Shown: piece by piece, positions 23,426 through 36,420 of the stretch
How positions within the stretch are numbered: the stretch's first letter is position 1
Layout: the number at the start of each line of letters is the position of its first letter
NCBI GenBank assembly: GCA_021442155.1
Contig: CM038214.1
Coordinates: 313,937,001 to 314,001,000 of the forward strand
Length of the DNA stretch: 64,000 bases
DNA from: Cymbidium sinense
Taxonomy: Eukaryota; Streptophyta; Magnoliopsida; Asparagales; Orchidaceae
Direction of reading: 5' to 3'
Notes under the pieces: model-generated
The model's input: only the letters and a program-made list of their open reading frames with translations
Database searches by the model: none
Told to the model about the DNA's origin: nothing
Position numbers and translations under genes: made by a program

Positions 23426-24637
23426 GGGTTTATGTTTAGGTTTAGATTTATTAGGTTTTAGGTTTATTTTTTAATTTCTTTAGTTACTTTAGGTGTAGGT
23501 TTAGGGTTTAGGGTATAGGGTTTAAGGTTTAGGGTTTAGGGTTAGGGTTTAGGGTTTAGGGTTTTAGGGTTTATGCTTTTAGGATTTTTGGTTTAGGGTT
23601 TAGGGTTAAGAAGGTTTAGGTTTAGGGTTTAGGGTTTAGGGTTTAGGATTTAGGGTTTAGGGTTTAGGATTTAGGTTTAGGGTTTAAGGTTAGTTGGGGT
23701 TTATGGTTTAGTTTAAGATTTTTTAGGGTCTTTTATTTTAAAATTAAGTATAGGTTTATTTTATTTAGTTTATTTATTTTTATTTAGTTTAGTTTATTTT
23801 TATTTAGCTTTAGGTTAGTTTAGGGTTTAGGGTTTAAACTTTAGGTTTAGGGTGTAGGGTTTAGGTTTTATAGTTTTTAGGGTTTAGGTTTAGTTTAGTT
23901 TAGTTTAGGTTTAGGGTTTAAGTTTTTTTAGGGTTTAGGGTTTAGGGTTTTAGGGTTTTTTAGGTTTAGAGTTTTAGGTTTAGGTTTAGGGTTTAGGGTT
24001 TTTAGGTTTAGGGTTTAAGTTTTAGGTTTTTGGGTTTTAGCATTTTAGGTTTAGGTTAGGGTTAGGGTTTAGGGTTTAGTTTAGGGTTAGTTTAGGATTT
24101 AGGGTTTAGGGTTTTATCGTTTAGGGTTTTTTGGGCTTAGGGTTTTAATTTAAGTGGTAGGTTTAGGATTATTTAGTTTATTTGTTTATTTTATTTATTT
24201 ATTTTTTTTTTTTTTTATTTAGGTTTATTTTTTATTTTATGTAGTTTAGTTTATTTATTTTAGGTTTATTTATTTTAGTTTAGGTTTTTTAATTTAGTTA
24301 ATTTTTTTAGTTTAGGATAGGTTAATGTTTTTTTTTTGTTTAGTATTATTTTTATTTTATTTTTTAGGTTTAGTTTTTTTTTTTAGGTTTAGGTTTAGGT
24401 TTTTATTTTATTTTTTTAGGTTTAGGTTTTAGGTTTTTATTTTAGGTTTATTTTAGTTTAGTTTTAAGATTATTTTTATTTTATTTTATTTTATTTTATT
24501 TAGTTTAGGGTTTAAATTTAATTTATTTTAAATTTAGGTTTAGGTTTTATTTATTTTAGTTTAGGTTTATGTTTATTTTATTTTGTTTATTTTAGGTTTA
24601 GGTTTTTTTTTAGTTTTTATTTTATTTTGGGTTTTAT

Positions 24638-26100
24638 GCCACATGATAACACATTGCACATTTTAGAGGTAGCTGTTGCAACATCGATGATAGTAACGCA
24701 CTCCTCTTCTACCTTTTCGTTAGCAGTATGTTAGGTGTTGCATTTGATTGAACCACGCCCAGGTTTGGTGAAGACTTTTGAGTTAGTGCACCTCTTCATC
24801 AGAGGTTTCTTTGGAGCTCAGTGAGAGGATGAGTGTAGGTGATTTCATTATAGAGAAATGGAAACTCAACAAGTCCCTTATTGATTAGATTCTCAACTGG
24901 CGCAACTTGAGCTTCAAATGGAAACCACAGTTGTCCAAACATCATGCCATTGAGATTTTGCTCAAAAATATCCCTGGCCTAGTCGCCTTCATGCTTAAGG
25001 GCTTTACCATCAAATATTGGAGAAATTAATCAACAAGGCTAACTACAAGGAAATAAGCAGTTGCCCTTTCTAGACCAATCATCTAGGCCCAAGCCATAGA
25101 AGGTGTTTGAGAAGAAGCCAGGGATAGTTGTGTTAGTGGACAAGAAAGCTAGGAGTTAGTATGAGAGACTACAAGCTCAGCAGCATCCATTGCCACCTCT
25201 TCTTCCACTACCTTGGCCATCATACCATGGCCATAATGACCATTTTCACCATCTCAGCAGCCTACACGGTAATGGTATTCATATTCATCACTAGGTTGCT
25301 ACTTTCCACCTACTCTTACCAATATATTCAATAAGTCATATTCATTCAAGAGGGAGGTAGTTAAGAAAATCATTAAGAATCTCACGAAGAAACGACTTTC
25401 GTTACATAGCTAAGAGGGTAGGAGGAAGTGGGAAAAGCGATGATCCTAGGTATTACCCCTACCACCGCATGTTAGGCCATGTATTAGAAGATTGTATCAC
25501 TTTTAAGGACTAGCTTGAGCACAACTACAAGTTGGGAGCCATAGTTATCCCTAAATAATACTTATTAGAACAACCATCCAGTTCTATTAGAGTAATTCTT
25601 GGGGATACTTGTCATCCTCTTAAGACTAAAGAAGGTTAGGATATCTCTTTATCCCGAACCTCTAAAAAGATCATTTCTAAGATCAAGAAGCTTTCCTTGC
25701 AGGTGCCTGAAGTACCTCAAACGTCTAACACCAAGAAAGGTTTACTATTTACAGAAGACAACTCGGGGAGGGTGACAGCCCAACAGTAGTAGTAGCTCAC
25801 CATACTTGCCCGGGATAGTCCTGTAGCATAGTCACCATCCGAGTCTAGTACTCCATCCACCATTGCAGCTACCACCTCTTCTGCTAGCTCCTCTTCTACT
25901 AGTATGAGCAGTGTATCTATGGATAAGGGCACTAAATCCTATACTCCTCTTACTTTGTTTTTATCATGTACTTCCCAAAAGAAAATTAATGAAGAAAGGC
26001 GATTCTACTTATATATTGTCTACTTCTGATACTCTTTATTTTATTCCTATTGAAAGCTCTCCGAGTCTTAATAAAAATAATAGCTCTAGTAGTTTCAATC
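24638..26100 (+). pseudogene. Gag, Ty3 copy C (N-terminus missing)
   Basis: Structural Gag protein. The array cuts in within the capsid. Readable pieces include LVKTFELVHLF, SLID.ILNWRNLSFKWKP, HHAIEILLKN and LVAFMLKGFTIK. After a Pro-rich link comes YHRMLGHVLEDCITFKD with EHNYKLGAIVIP, a nucleocapsid-like region. Then SSSIRVILGDTCHPLKT and SRTSKKIISKIKKLSLQVPE follow. The same residues are found on the minus strand at 39172-40330 (element E), which supports both calls. Many stops; not functional. Confidence 0.8.
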
Positions 26101-26853
26101 CTTTCCTTTCTTATTCAGAGTCGGACTATCCTTCTCTAAATCAATCAGGTTCACCTCTTGAGATTGACTTGGAGTCAACTGACTCTGATGATCCCATAGG
26201 AGAAGTTGTAGGTATGCCTGATGAGAAGGTGGAACTTCCACAAGCTCATCATTCCAAGAAGTCACTCAAGTCAATCTACAGTGGTAAAGTTCTACCTCCT
26301 AGGTAGCACCTCAGATAACGGTTAGCAAGTCATTGGTTCTAGTGAGTAGATAGTCCCTCCATAGGATGCTTCACCTATGGATATGCTTGTGGAGGACCAA
26401 GCCAGAGTTGATTACAATGTCCTAGCTCACCTTAGAAAGTTTCGGATAAGTTAAGCATATATGACGCCCTTGTCTTATCCAAAGAGATGAGAAAAAGTCT
26501 AATCAAAGCCTTACTTGAGCTAGAGATATGCTTAGCTCAGCTGACCGCTATTTAAAAGGAGGCATGCCACTCGAAGGACATCTTAGGAGTTATATTCAAC
26601 AATGAAGACTTACTCCTAAGGATGACCGAGCACAATCGCCTCTTTATGTTAAAGTGGATGTTGGCATATACAGGCTATCCAGAGTTCTAGTTGACCCAGG
26701 TGTATCAATCAACATTTTGATCTAAGAACCCTTGCCTTCTTGATGATCAATATCTCCAAACTCAAAAAAGAAAGGATGATGTTGAGAGGATTCAATGAAC
26801 AAGGAGAGAGCCATGTGGTGTTTATTTTTTGGAATATGGGGGTACTTTTGAGG
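26101..26853 (+). pseudogene. Gag-protease link and protease N-terminal part, copy C
   Basis: A Ser/Asp-rich stretch (ORF 25911-26306, with SLNQSGSPLEIDLESTDSDD) leads to YNVLAHLRKF and then the protease start: NEDLLLRMTEHN, LYVKVDVGIYRLS and RVLVDPGVSINIL, the catalytic D-x-G (VDPG) region at about 26670-26722. MLRGFNEQGES follows at about 26780-26812, and the frame is then lost. The next expected part (..LGSI.LPLEI) lies 7.5 kb away at 34315, beyond the LTR block. Confidence 0.75.
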
Positions 26854-29800
26854 TGATGGTACAACATTGGTATGATATACTATCTCGAAAGATAAAGGCA
26901 TCACCAAATGTGGACCTAATTACATAATAAGGACTCATAAGGCATGATAAGTCTTGAATGTACCATAGATTTTACCCTTACTTTACATGGATGAATAAAG
27001 TAGGTTTATATTAAACTGTTCAAGTTCCCATGGAGGCAACCTCTAGTTAGTACATCTTAGGAAATGTAATTTCTAAGAATACTCGATTAAAGTAGACTAT
27101 TATCATCTCCAAAGATATCAAGGTTAGACAATCAAAGGACTAGTTGTAATTAGAAAATCAATTAGGAAAGTTCAAGGAGAAGACTTATTTTTAGAATCCA
27201 AATGAAATAAGTAAGAAACTCATGATAGTAGGAAGCTAGCATTCCAATCTATCTTATAGTTGGGCTTTATAATTTTGAAGTTAAGGAGATTTATATGTTT
27301 TAGTTGAAATTTAATTAGATTACTAGGGCTTATAATCCACCAACACAAGGTTGTGGGAATGCTAAGATGTGAAGATTTATGCTGTAGCGAAGAAATAGCT
27401 ACCTCGGATCCTAAATCTAGGAGCTTTAGTATGAGCTAAAACACGACCTAAATCTAAGAGGTGGACATAAGGGTTTACCTCCACAAGAGAATAAATTGTC
27501 GACTTTAGACTTATAGCTCTAGGTTGCCTAACTCCTCTATGATTTTAAAACCATGTAGTCTAGTTTATGATTTGAAGATAGCTAGGGTAGTTATTTAATT
27601 AGAGAAAGACTAAAGTCCTAAACACACTCTAAGATACTAGAGCATGAGTGGTGAGCATATGACTTAATTTATAGATGCAAAATCTTTTTAAATTTTATTT
27701 CATTTTAGACACTTCATTTTGACAAAGGCTTTAATTTCTTATGCCTAAATGCATGATGAAATAGGTTATGGGTCAAATCAACTAGAAGAAGGTGTTCTCC
27801 ACCATAAGGGATGCCCTCACAGGTGAAGTATTCCTTTATCATGCAAGGATGGAGATCCTTCATGTTCAAGAGAGAAAGAATATGCATGCATGATGTGAAA
27901 CATACAACCATATAGCTAAGGGGTTGCTAAATATTTTAATTATCTTATTTATGTCTTAGGCTTTATGATGAGGTTATGAGTTGTTTAAAATTTAGTTATA
28001 AGTGATTAGTTGGTAGAAAAGTTATTTTATCCTAAGAGCCTAATCATATCAAGCCACATATTAAAGCATCAATCATTTAAAAACTATGAAAAGCATGTCG
28101 TCACAATGCATAATGTAAACATAACATCAAACAATTATATAAACTATCTTAAAAGAATAAAATGCGGTCTTGATTGGGTCTATATAACCGAAGAGAAAAG
28201 ATGGGTAGCCAAGCTCACCCTTATGCAACCTAGAATTTGAAAGAATAATTATAATTTTATAAAATGGTGGTCTTCTTTCTTCATATCTCCATTTTTTGAT
28301 TTGGCTCCTTCTTTGATTTGGATGGTGCTTGCTTCAAAGGCATCAGGCACCCAGGACAAAGCCTTATTTGCTCATCTAATCCCCATAGCACTAATCCTAA
28401 TTCCTATTGCAAAAATTACATTTATGTGGGAAAAGTAAATCTAACAACACTTGCAGAACAGAGGTTAGCTAACTATGTATATAATCCCAGGTAGTTATAT
28501 TTATTATTTGGACTTAGCACCCTATAGCCCACTTATCCTAACTTGGATTTTGCTTAAGCATTTAAGCAACCTACAAAAAGAGCATTCACATTTATTTTTA
28601 AGCATCCCTTAAGCATAATCCCTTATAGAAAACATGATTAGACAAATATTGGCCTATCATTCAGTCTATAAAATATACACCCTAACATCCAATCTAAAAT
28701 AATACATCATAAAACATAATATACCTCACATCATACACCATCCTAACTTACAACTAGAAGAGGTGACTTAATTTTAATGTGTGTATTAACTTATGAGGTA
28801 AGTCTTGTAGGCATTAGTGTTGTATTTTCTAAGTGTAGAATGATTCAATTTAACATGAAAGGTTGATGTCACTTGAAGTAGTTTAATTGATTAGAGAATT
28901 TTAATTTTTTGTTTTCTTTGTTTCATTTGATTACACTTAGCAACTAAGTGTTATAAGAGAGTAAAGAGGATTGTTCTTTCATCCCTACCTTAAGTAACTA
29001 TCTAAAGTATATTAATTTGATTTAGTTCTCTTTAGTGAATGGCTTATTAAATGATTTAATTAATCTTAAGTTTAGGTTCACTTTCAATAATCCTATTCAA
29101 AATGTAAAGGCATCTTAAGATTAATTTAATTGAATTACTACCACATGACATATATTAAATCATTCTTTCCATCACATGTAACATGTATATGATTTAATCT
29201 TAAGTGTATCTATACATGCAACATATTTTTATTAAATGATGAATGTATGTGTATGTTTAATTTATATTTTATTTGATTGAATTATTTAAATATATTAATT
29301 TAAAACTTTATCCAAATTCTTATACAAAAGGACATAAGAATGAAATTAAATAGGCATGTGTTGTTAAACCAGGAAGTATGGTAATCAAATGACCTCCTTG
29401 GAAGCTAAAACCATTCTGGATGTACTCCCATTTGTATTTAAACATATGTAAATTCATATACATGAACATAGGAAGTATGCTCCAAATCATATGGCTAATT
29501 AATTCAACCACTTAGTTAATTATGAATGCATACAATTTTAATGTAAAATGGGATTTTCATTCACTAATCACATATACATATACATGTACAAAGATATAGC
29601 AAGTACATGTCATTGTTAAACTAGGAGGTAATCAAATGACCTCCTTGAGGCTAAATAAATCCTTCTATTCTTGGGATGTCCAGATGATATACTTTCTTTT
29701 CTTGAACACACATGGATGTATACATAAATAAGGGAAAATAAAACCATGCAAATATTGAATATATTTTTTTGATTGAATCATTTATATATATGAATTAAAG

Positions 29801-32800
29801 CTCTATCCAAATTCTAATGTTAAAATACATAAAATTGAAATCAAATGAGTATGTGCCATTGTTAAACCAGGAAAGTGAGTAATCAAAAACCTCCTTGGGG
29901 CTAGCTAAAGCCTTGTGTTGGATGTCCAAACTATATACATTACCATTCAATCTTATATAAATCAACACATGAATAGAAAAGAACCCAACATTCATACACT
30001 TAAGCTATAAGCACATGCATTTCTTATGTATTTATAACTAGCATCATAACACATATTATTATTCATTTATAAGCTTTTGAAAAAATACATTTGTATTAAT
30101 AGTGATAATAATACATATATTAAATTAAATCAACACATGCAAACTTACATAAAGAAATCCATTTTATTTTATTGATTTTGAAAAGATGGATACATGGATT
30201 CAAATGACATACCAAATTTAACATGATTGGAAGAGGACAATCAAATATAAGCATGTGATTCATTCAACCAAACTAGTTCTTAAGGATAATCAAATCAAAT
30301 AAGATTTTTTAAAGCAAATCAAAGCTTCTTTATTAATTAAGTTTTGGATTTTATTTGATTTAAAGTGGAGAAGAGAAATCATCACTTATTGTTTTAAAAC
30401 CCATTCCCACATTAGTGATTTCATTTAATTTAAGGAAATGTAATTAAGTTCATTTTATGGGTTAATTAAGTTGAACCCTTAATTAGATGAATTAATTACC
30501 GTTACCTAAGTCACCTTAAAGTAATTAACAAAATAATTATGAGCCAACATGAAATGCATGAAAATAAACTTGTAATGATTTTGGAAATAAAAGGGCCTAA
30601 TGCAATTGGCTCATGATTAATAGTTAACTAGATTAAGGGACTTAATTAATTACTCTTATGGTTTTCCCACATGTGGACTAACCATAATTTCATTAAACTC
30701 TTTAGGTTTGTTAAATACTAAGATCTACCACATAATTAAGGTCTGATGTGATTATGATTTCAATTTGATTAAGTGATTTAATTAATTAAATCTTAATTAA
30801 TTTCATTTTAAAAAAGGGTGAAATGAACTTAGGGAATGGGGTCCCAACCCTATTCCTTAGTTCATTTACTGTTGAACAATGATTAATAAACTTAATTAAC
30901 CAATTTATTACTGTTCATGAGATTAATAAATCATTAATTAACTTAAAAGAGTAGTTCAGGTTTAATTAGTCAATTTTCTTAATTAAGTGAGCAATAAATC
31001 TGAAGAAAATCATGGGAGGCAGAGGTCATCCTATTAAATTAACTAACAAAATTTGGGATTAATTGCTCAAGTAATTAAGGAGTAATTAAGCTAATAAATT
31101 TTGTAATTGTTAATTAAAGCAATTATTATTCAAAATTAGTTAAGATCATTTTAATTAATTCTCCTTTGAAATACCTTTAAAATGAGTATTTATTTGCATT
31201 TTTTATTTCTCTATGATTTTTATTATTATTTTAGAGTTTCAATTAAAATGATTAATTAAGCTAATTAAAGCTAATGTAGTTGGCATGGCCGATGACATGG
31301 TGCTCTTTATGTGGCTCAGGGATTGGCTACTTAAAACTTACCAAACTCAATGCCTACATGGTGGATCTGCTTTCTCATCCATCATCTAAAATTAGATGGT
31401 TATGATTATTCCCATAGTGTAATAGGATTAAATTCGATCAGAGATCTAATCATGTCCATTTTTTAATCATGCGGAATGGATGGTGCATGATCTAACGTCA
31501 CACGAGTGAGGGATAATGGAGTTCATTTACCATTGCTCACGTGATCTGAGGTTACCCGAGCTCGGATCAACACCAAAAGGATCCAACACCTTCACGATAT
31601 TGACCAGGAGGGATCCAACATCAAGATCACATGAGATGCAAGTTTTCTTCAAAAAGCTCCAACCCATTTTTTCCTAAGGATCAATTTTGGAAGCATACCT
31701 CACTGGAGCTCAAGATCGATGGCTTGAATGATTGAGGAAGCTTCACCTAGTGGAGATGAAGCTTTATAGAGTAGTAATTGGATCAATTCCTCGTTGTTTG
31801 CTTGAAAGGCCATGAACTGATGATTTGGAGCTCTTGGAGTCCCACCTCGGTGCTGAAGCTTGGGAGATGATTCATTCTTGCTGATGAGGCCTAGGGAAGA
31901 TGCTAAAGTTAATTTGAGTTTGATGAGATGGGGAAGTTAGGTCAAAATGGGAGTGTCATATTTTGAAACAAAGAATGGCATTTTGATTGAGGAATGAGTT
32001 TAGCTTAGGGATGGCTCTAGTGGCTCATCTTGAGTAGCTAGAGCTTTGAGATTGATTTTGTGTGTGTTTGAGTGAAATGAGGGTGTATAACCTTCATCTT
32101 GATCAGACGGTGGGATCAGGTTTGGCTTCTAGTGGTTGTCCGACCATCTCAGGAGTCGTGGGTGATAGGAAGGAGGTGAGTTGCCTCGACTTGGTTGGTT
32201 GAAGGTCTGAGGTGCGCCAAGGAGGAATCATGTCATATGAGTTTCAAATGCTCAATGAGGAGGGTGAGGATTTCAGCTCCCATGGGTCATGGCCACCAAC
32301 CACCCTTGGGTTAGATTGAAAGTGTCTAGGTACTAGGTGGACCATTGGGAGAGTACCAAGTGGCCAAGGAATGGAAATGACCACTTACATGGGTGATTTG
32401 TCTCATGTGATGCCCTTGACCCAAGGGTAGAATGATCATTTGACATTGGATTTGATTTGAATAAATTTTAAATGAGCCAAAAGTGGGTTAGCACCAATTT
32501 CAAGTCAATTGGAGTTATTTTGGTTAGGTTTGGCTCAATTTGACTCATTTAGGTCAAATTGGGTTAGGTTAGTCAAGTTGACCAATTGGTTGTCAAACCA
32601 AGGTTGTCAAGTTCATATGATCATTTGGGATGTTTTGGTTCAATTGGTTTGTTTAGTTTGGCTTAGATTTGATTTTGGCTCATTTGAATTTATTTGGGTC
32701 AAATGGGTTAAGTTGACCAATTTGACCAAATTATTAAATTGGCTTGGGTTGGTGTTGGTTTGGGTTTAGTTAACCAATTGAAGATGATTGTAGGCTTTGG

Positions 32801-34314
32801 TTTTAATTAATTTAGATTTAGTTTTGATTTACACCAACTTGAACCTTTAGGTCAATTTGGGCTAAGTAGCTCAATTTGGTTCAATTAGGTCCAATCATGG
32901 ATTTGGTCAAGTTCAATAATAAATTTGGAATGAACTTGAGCCATTGGTTGCAATAAATTTGGTTTATATTTTGATTTGATGCAATTTGGTCTTTTAGGTC
33001 AATTTGGGTCAATAGGGCCAATTGGATTTGGTATGACTCAATTAAAGGTCAAGTCATATTCAAATATTGATTTTGATTTGGTATGAATCATTGGTTTCAA
33101 GGGATTTGGCTTAGGTTACAATTTGGCTAGTTTGGGTTCATATGGGGTAAGGGGTTGACTTGGCCAAATTACCAAGTTGACTTGGTTTGACCCAATTTAT
33201 GATAATTGATCAACCTAGGGTGATCAACAATCATGATGGGAGGTTTTGATGGGCTTGGTTCAATCTAATTTAGCTAGGATTATAACTTGGCTCAAATAGG
33301 TCAAATTGGCCACTTTGGGTCTAGTGGACCAATTGGGATTAGTTGGCTTGATTTTGGGTTGAGTTTGATTTAGTTGAGTTTATATATGGATTTGGGATTA
33401 ATATATAAATTCAATTGTAATTGGATTAGGTTCAAATGGGTTTTGGTTCATTTGAACATTTCAAGTCAAAAGGGTTAAGTTGGGTTTGACTTGGGTTGAT
33501 TTTAGTTTGGCTTGATGATTGTAGATTTCATTTATATTTGTGAATATGATTGAAGATATGATTGATTCATCAGAAAATCAATTTAATTTGGGTTTTGGAA
33601 AGAAGGAATTTGGTTAAGTCCATGGAGTTGGGTCATGTGGCTTAGGTTTGGATTTTGAATTGGTTTGATTTAGTTTTGATGATTTAAATGTATATTTCAT
33701 TTATATTTGTGATGATGATTGAAAATATGATTGATTTGTGAGAAAATCAATAGAGTTTGACTTGATTTGGATTAAGATTTGGCTAAGTCCATGGGATAGG
33801 TCATATGGCTTAGGAAGGGTTTTGATTTAATTTGATTTAGTTTGATTTAATTTTGATCATTTAAATGTATATTTGATTTATATTTAGGAAGATTACTGAA
33901 GATATATATTGATTATGTGGAAATCAATTGATTTTGGATTGATTTGGATTAAGATTTGGCTAAGTCCATGGGATAGGTCATATGGCTTAGGAAGGGTTTC
34001 AAGTTTGGATTTGATCATGGGCTTCAATCATTTGGTTTGGAATTTGGGTTTGGATTTGGATTTGAATTTGATGTTTGAATTGAACTTGAGGTTTGGTTTG
34101 AGAAGGTGAACATGGATTGGATTTGGGTTGTAGGGTGGGTGGATTATCTAATGGCATAACCTAATCCTATGGTTAACCCTTCTAAAGCTTTAGGTTGAGG
34201 TTAAGTGTTTACTTAATTGTTAGAAGTGTCTTATGATTAGGTTAGTCTTAGTTTCTAGAAAACTCCTAAGTATAAGATGGGAAGATTGAATCCACACTCC
34301 AAAAGTGAGGTCAA
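26854..34314 (-). mobile_element. 7.46-kb LTR-like block inside copy C protease (antisense)
   Basis: It is homologous over its length to the E LTR (44566-51848). Matching points include ACATTGGTATGATATACTAT (26862), the TTACTTTACATGG stretch near 26975, TTGGGCTTTATA (27259), the AATTAATTAA-rich part (30440-31270), the GC-richer part (31260-32450) and the TTTGGTTTGATT-rich part (32450-34100). It ends in GTGAGGTCA like the others. About 100 bases at the inner LTR end seem missing. It carries no gene; its ORFs are short and not conserved in the other copy. No convincing target-site duplication: the right flank is ACAGG, and ACAAGG at about 26800 is the nearest left match. Confidence 0.7.
29330..29935. 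repeat. Three tandem copies of a ~250-bp unit
   Basis: TTGTTAAACCAGGA and variants occur at about 29361, 29613 and 29859 (periods about 252 and 246). Each is followed by GTAATCAAATGACCTCCTTGG and, further on, GGATGTCCA, and each is preceded by ATACAAAAGGACATAA-like words. The E LTR has only one related copy, near 47240-47340, so this is a local triplication inside the copy C block. Confidence 0.85.
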
Positions 34315-34618
34315 CAGGCCTTAGACTCCATATTGTTGCCCTTGGAGATAGATGATTGGAAGACGAAGCCAAGTTTCACATTATAACCTCAGATACATCT
34401 TTCAAAGCTTTGCTTGGGAGACCATGGATACATGAGAGCAACATAGTTCCATCCTCTCTACATCAGTGTATGAAGCTTGTGAGAGGTGGGATCATCTACT
34501 ATGTCAAAGGAGATCTCAAGCCATTTATAGTTCACCAGGTTGGCATATATGAGGATGTGTCTTACTACCTCCCTGAAAATCAACAAGTCTATTCTTCCAA
34601 ACTTGGCCAAAGTTTATA
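34315..34618 (+). pseudogene. Protease C-terminal part, Ty3 copy C
   Basis: Counterpart of 9337-9643: LPLEIDDWK, then AKFHIITSDTSFKALLGRPW, HQCMKLVRGGIIYYVKGDLK and SYYLPENQQVYSSKLGQSL. The ORF from 34356 is open to 34619. A one-base loss near 34362 (against copy B) shifts the frame between DDWK and AKFH. The segment starts right at the end of the LTR block, as in copy B. Confidence 0.85.
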
Positions 34619-35480
34619 AATAAAAAAGAGAAAAAAGGAAAAGAAAAAAAAAGAGAAAATGAAAAAAAAATAAGAGGAAGTAGAAGTAGACTTGGAGGAA
34701 GAAGTGGAGCCTGACATTAGATTTTACCCATAGTTCATTACTCCATTTGAACATATGGGTAGAACGATCTGACCTCTACCAGACAAAAGAAGAGGCCAGT
34801 TTAGAGGTGGTCCCAGATGTGTAAAACTTTCTTATTGGCCACCCAATAGAAGATATGTCCCAACTAGCATGAGTACACCTTCTATCCATATAGACTTAGA
34901 ATCTAGTTCATAGGATGAGTCTTATATGGTTTGCACACCAGCCAGCTCTTCTCAGTTGCAGATTCTTTTAGAGATGACACTTGAGCCAGATAGTGATGAA
35001 GATTGGGCTCCAAAGCAAAGCATAAGTGTATCCAAATCTATATGTGAAATAGTTAGGCATCAGTTGGGAACCTTAGCTCCAACCCCACTTTTCTCTCAAA
35101 AAGCTGACGGTTTGGTAGTTAAGGAAGCCCCTAAGTCATCCACAGGTGTGAAGACTCAAAGTTCTTTCTAAGAGCATCATCCTCAAGTCAAAAAGTTGAT
35201 GTAGAACTTGAGGATGATTCATATAAAGATTAAATAGAATTACCTTTTGATTGGTACTTGCCTTGTGTTCATAATTTAGCAAAGAAAGGGTTAATCCACA
35301 TACTTGGTCAAAACATAAGTCAGACTTCTTCGAAATAATATGGAAGAAGAAAAGCAAAAGCTCTCAATCAAGACCAGGACTAAGATTTTGATATAGTGGG
35401 TCCAGTCGATGATAATGATTTCTTGCTTAGTAATCACATTTGGAATCTAGTAGGTTCTTTTCAAATCACATTAAATCATA
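34619..35480 (+). pseudogene. PR-RT linker, Ty3 copy C
   Basis: A purine-rich Lys-coding run (34620-34680) is followed by EVDLEEEVEPDI and an open stretch at 34926-35171: SSQLQILLEMTLEPDSDED, APKQSISVSKSICEIVRHQL and LVVKEAPKSS. Then come sequences aligned to 10190-10500 of copy B, with stops. It is better preserved than copy B. No catalytic motif is seen. Confidence 0.65.
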
Positions 35481-36420
35481 TGAGGACCTGTGCTTAGAAA
35501 CTTCAAATGGTCCAGATGATTTCGAAGTCAAAGATGCACTGATACAGTTCAAAGAAGAGATTAAGTCAACCATCGACGAGCTCAAGGAAATCAACTTAGG
35601 AACATCATTTCTTTGTTGAATGAAATTGAAATGAAAGACTTAGTTAGGCTATTGACTTAGTTTAAGGACTTCTTTGCATGGAGTTATGAAGAGATGCCTA
35701 GAATGGCTCCTAACATAGCGGTCCATAAACTAGCAATAGAGCCTACTACTAATCCTATCAAGCAAGCTCCTAGATGCATGCGATTAGACATGGAATAATA
35801 GGCCATTTCTTAAGTCAAGAAATTGATTGATGTTGGCTTAATCTAGGAAGAAAAATACCCTACATGGTTAGCCAACATCATCCAAGTTAAGAAAAAGAAT
35901 GGTCAAATTCACATATGCATCAATTTTAGAAATTTAAATAAGGCATGTCCAAAAGATGAATTTCCACTACCAATCCTAGAGCTTATGGTGGACATTGCCT
36001 CATCCCATCCAGTCTTCTATATCATGGATGGCTCATCTAGATATATCAAAATAAAGATGGCCCCTGAAGATGAAAGAAACATTGCTTTTAGAACCCCAAT
36101 CAGAATCTATTGCTATAATGTCATGCCTTTCAGCCTTAAAAATACTGATGCTAGATACTAGCGGGCTATGACTCAAATCTTCGATGAACTCATTCATCAT
36201 CAAGTTGAGAAAAGGAAGACCATCTCTTTGACTTGAGAGTAGTTTTCGAATAGTTAAGATAGTTTAACCTCAAAATGAATCCCATGAAGTGTGCATTCAT
36301 AGTAGCTTCAAGAAAATTCTTTGGGTTTTTTGTTTGACACCAGGGAATCAAAATAGATCTAGAGAAGATCAAGGTGATATTAGAAATGTCACCCCCTATA
36401 AGTTTAACTCAACTAAGATC
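35481..36420 (+). pseudogene. Reverse transcriptase, Ty3 copy C (YADD segment lost)
   Basis: Readable pieces are FAWSYEEMPRMAP, ICINFRNLNKACPKDEFPLP, ILELMVDIASSHPV, MDGSSRYIKIKMAP, MPFSLKNTDARY and RAMTQIFDELIHHQVE. The sequence then jumps at about 36209 straight to KRKTISL. About 35 bases that hold the YADD catalytic motif in copy B are absent. MNPMKCAFIVASRKFFGF-like remnants follow. An inactivating deletion inside the polymerase active site is therefore visible. Confidence 0.85.

Larger units (their letters stand above)
17755..24637. repeat. Degenerate telomere-like array 2
   Basis: Same make-up as array 1 but about twice as long. AAATTAAGTAAA-like links occur at about 18038, 19158, 20594, 21444, 22024, 23738 and 24140, each opening a T-rich TTTATTTTAGTTTA stretch and each preceded by a G-rich TTTAGGG block. 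Three GRP fragments lie in it, always just upstream of a G-rich block and a link; other units have none. The end at 24637 is abrupt, in mid-gag of copy C. Confidence 0.85.

Noticed and set aside
26854..34319. Clean solo LTR with a target-site duplication
   Set aside because: The right flank ACAGG has no exact match at the left boundary, and about 100 bases of the inner LTR end are missing, so the left boundary cannot be fixed.
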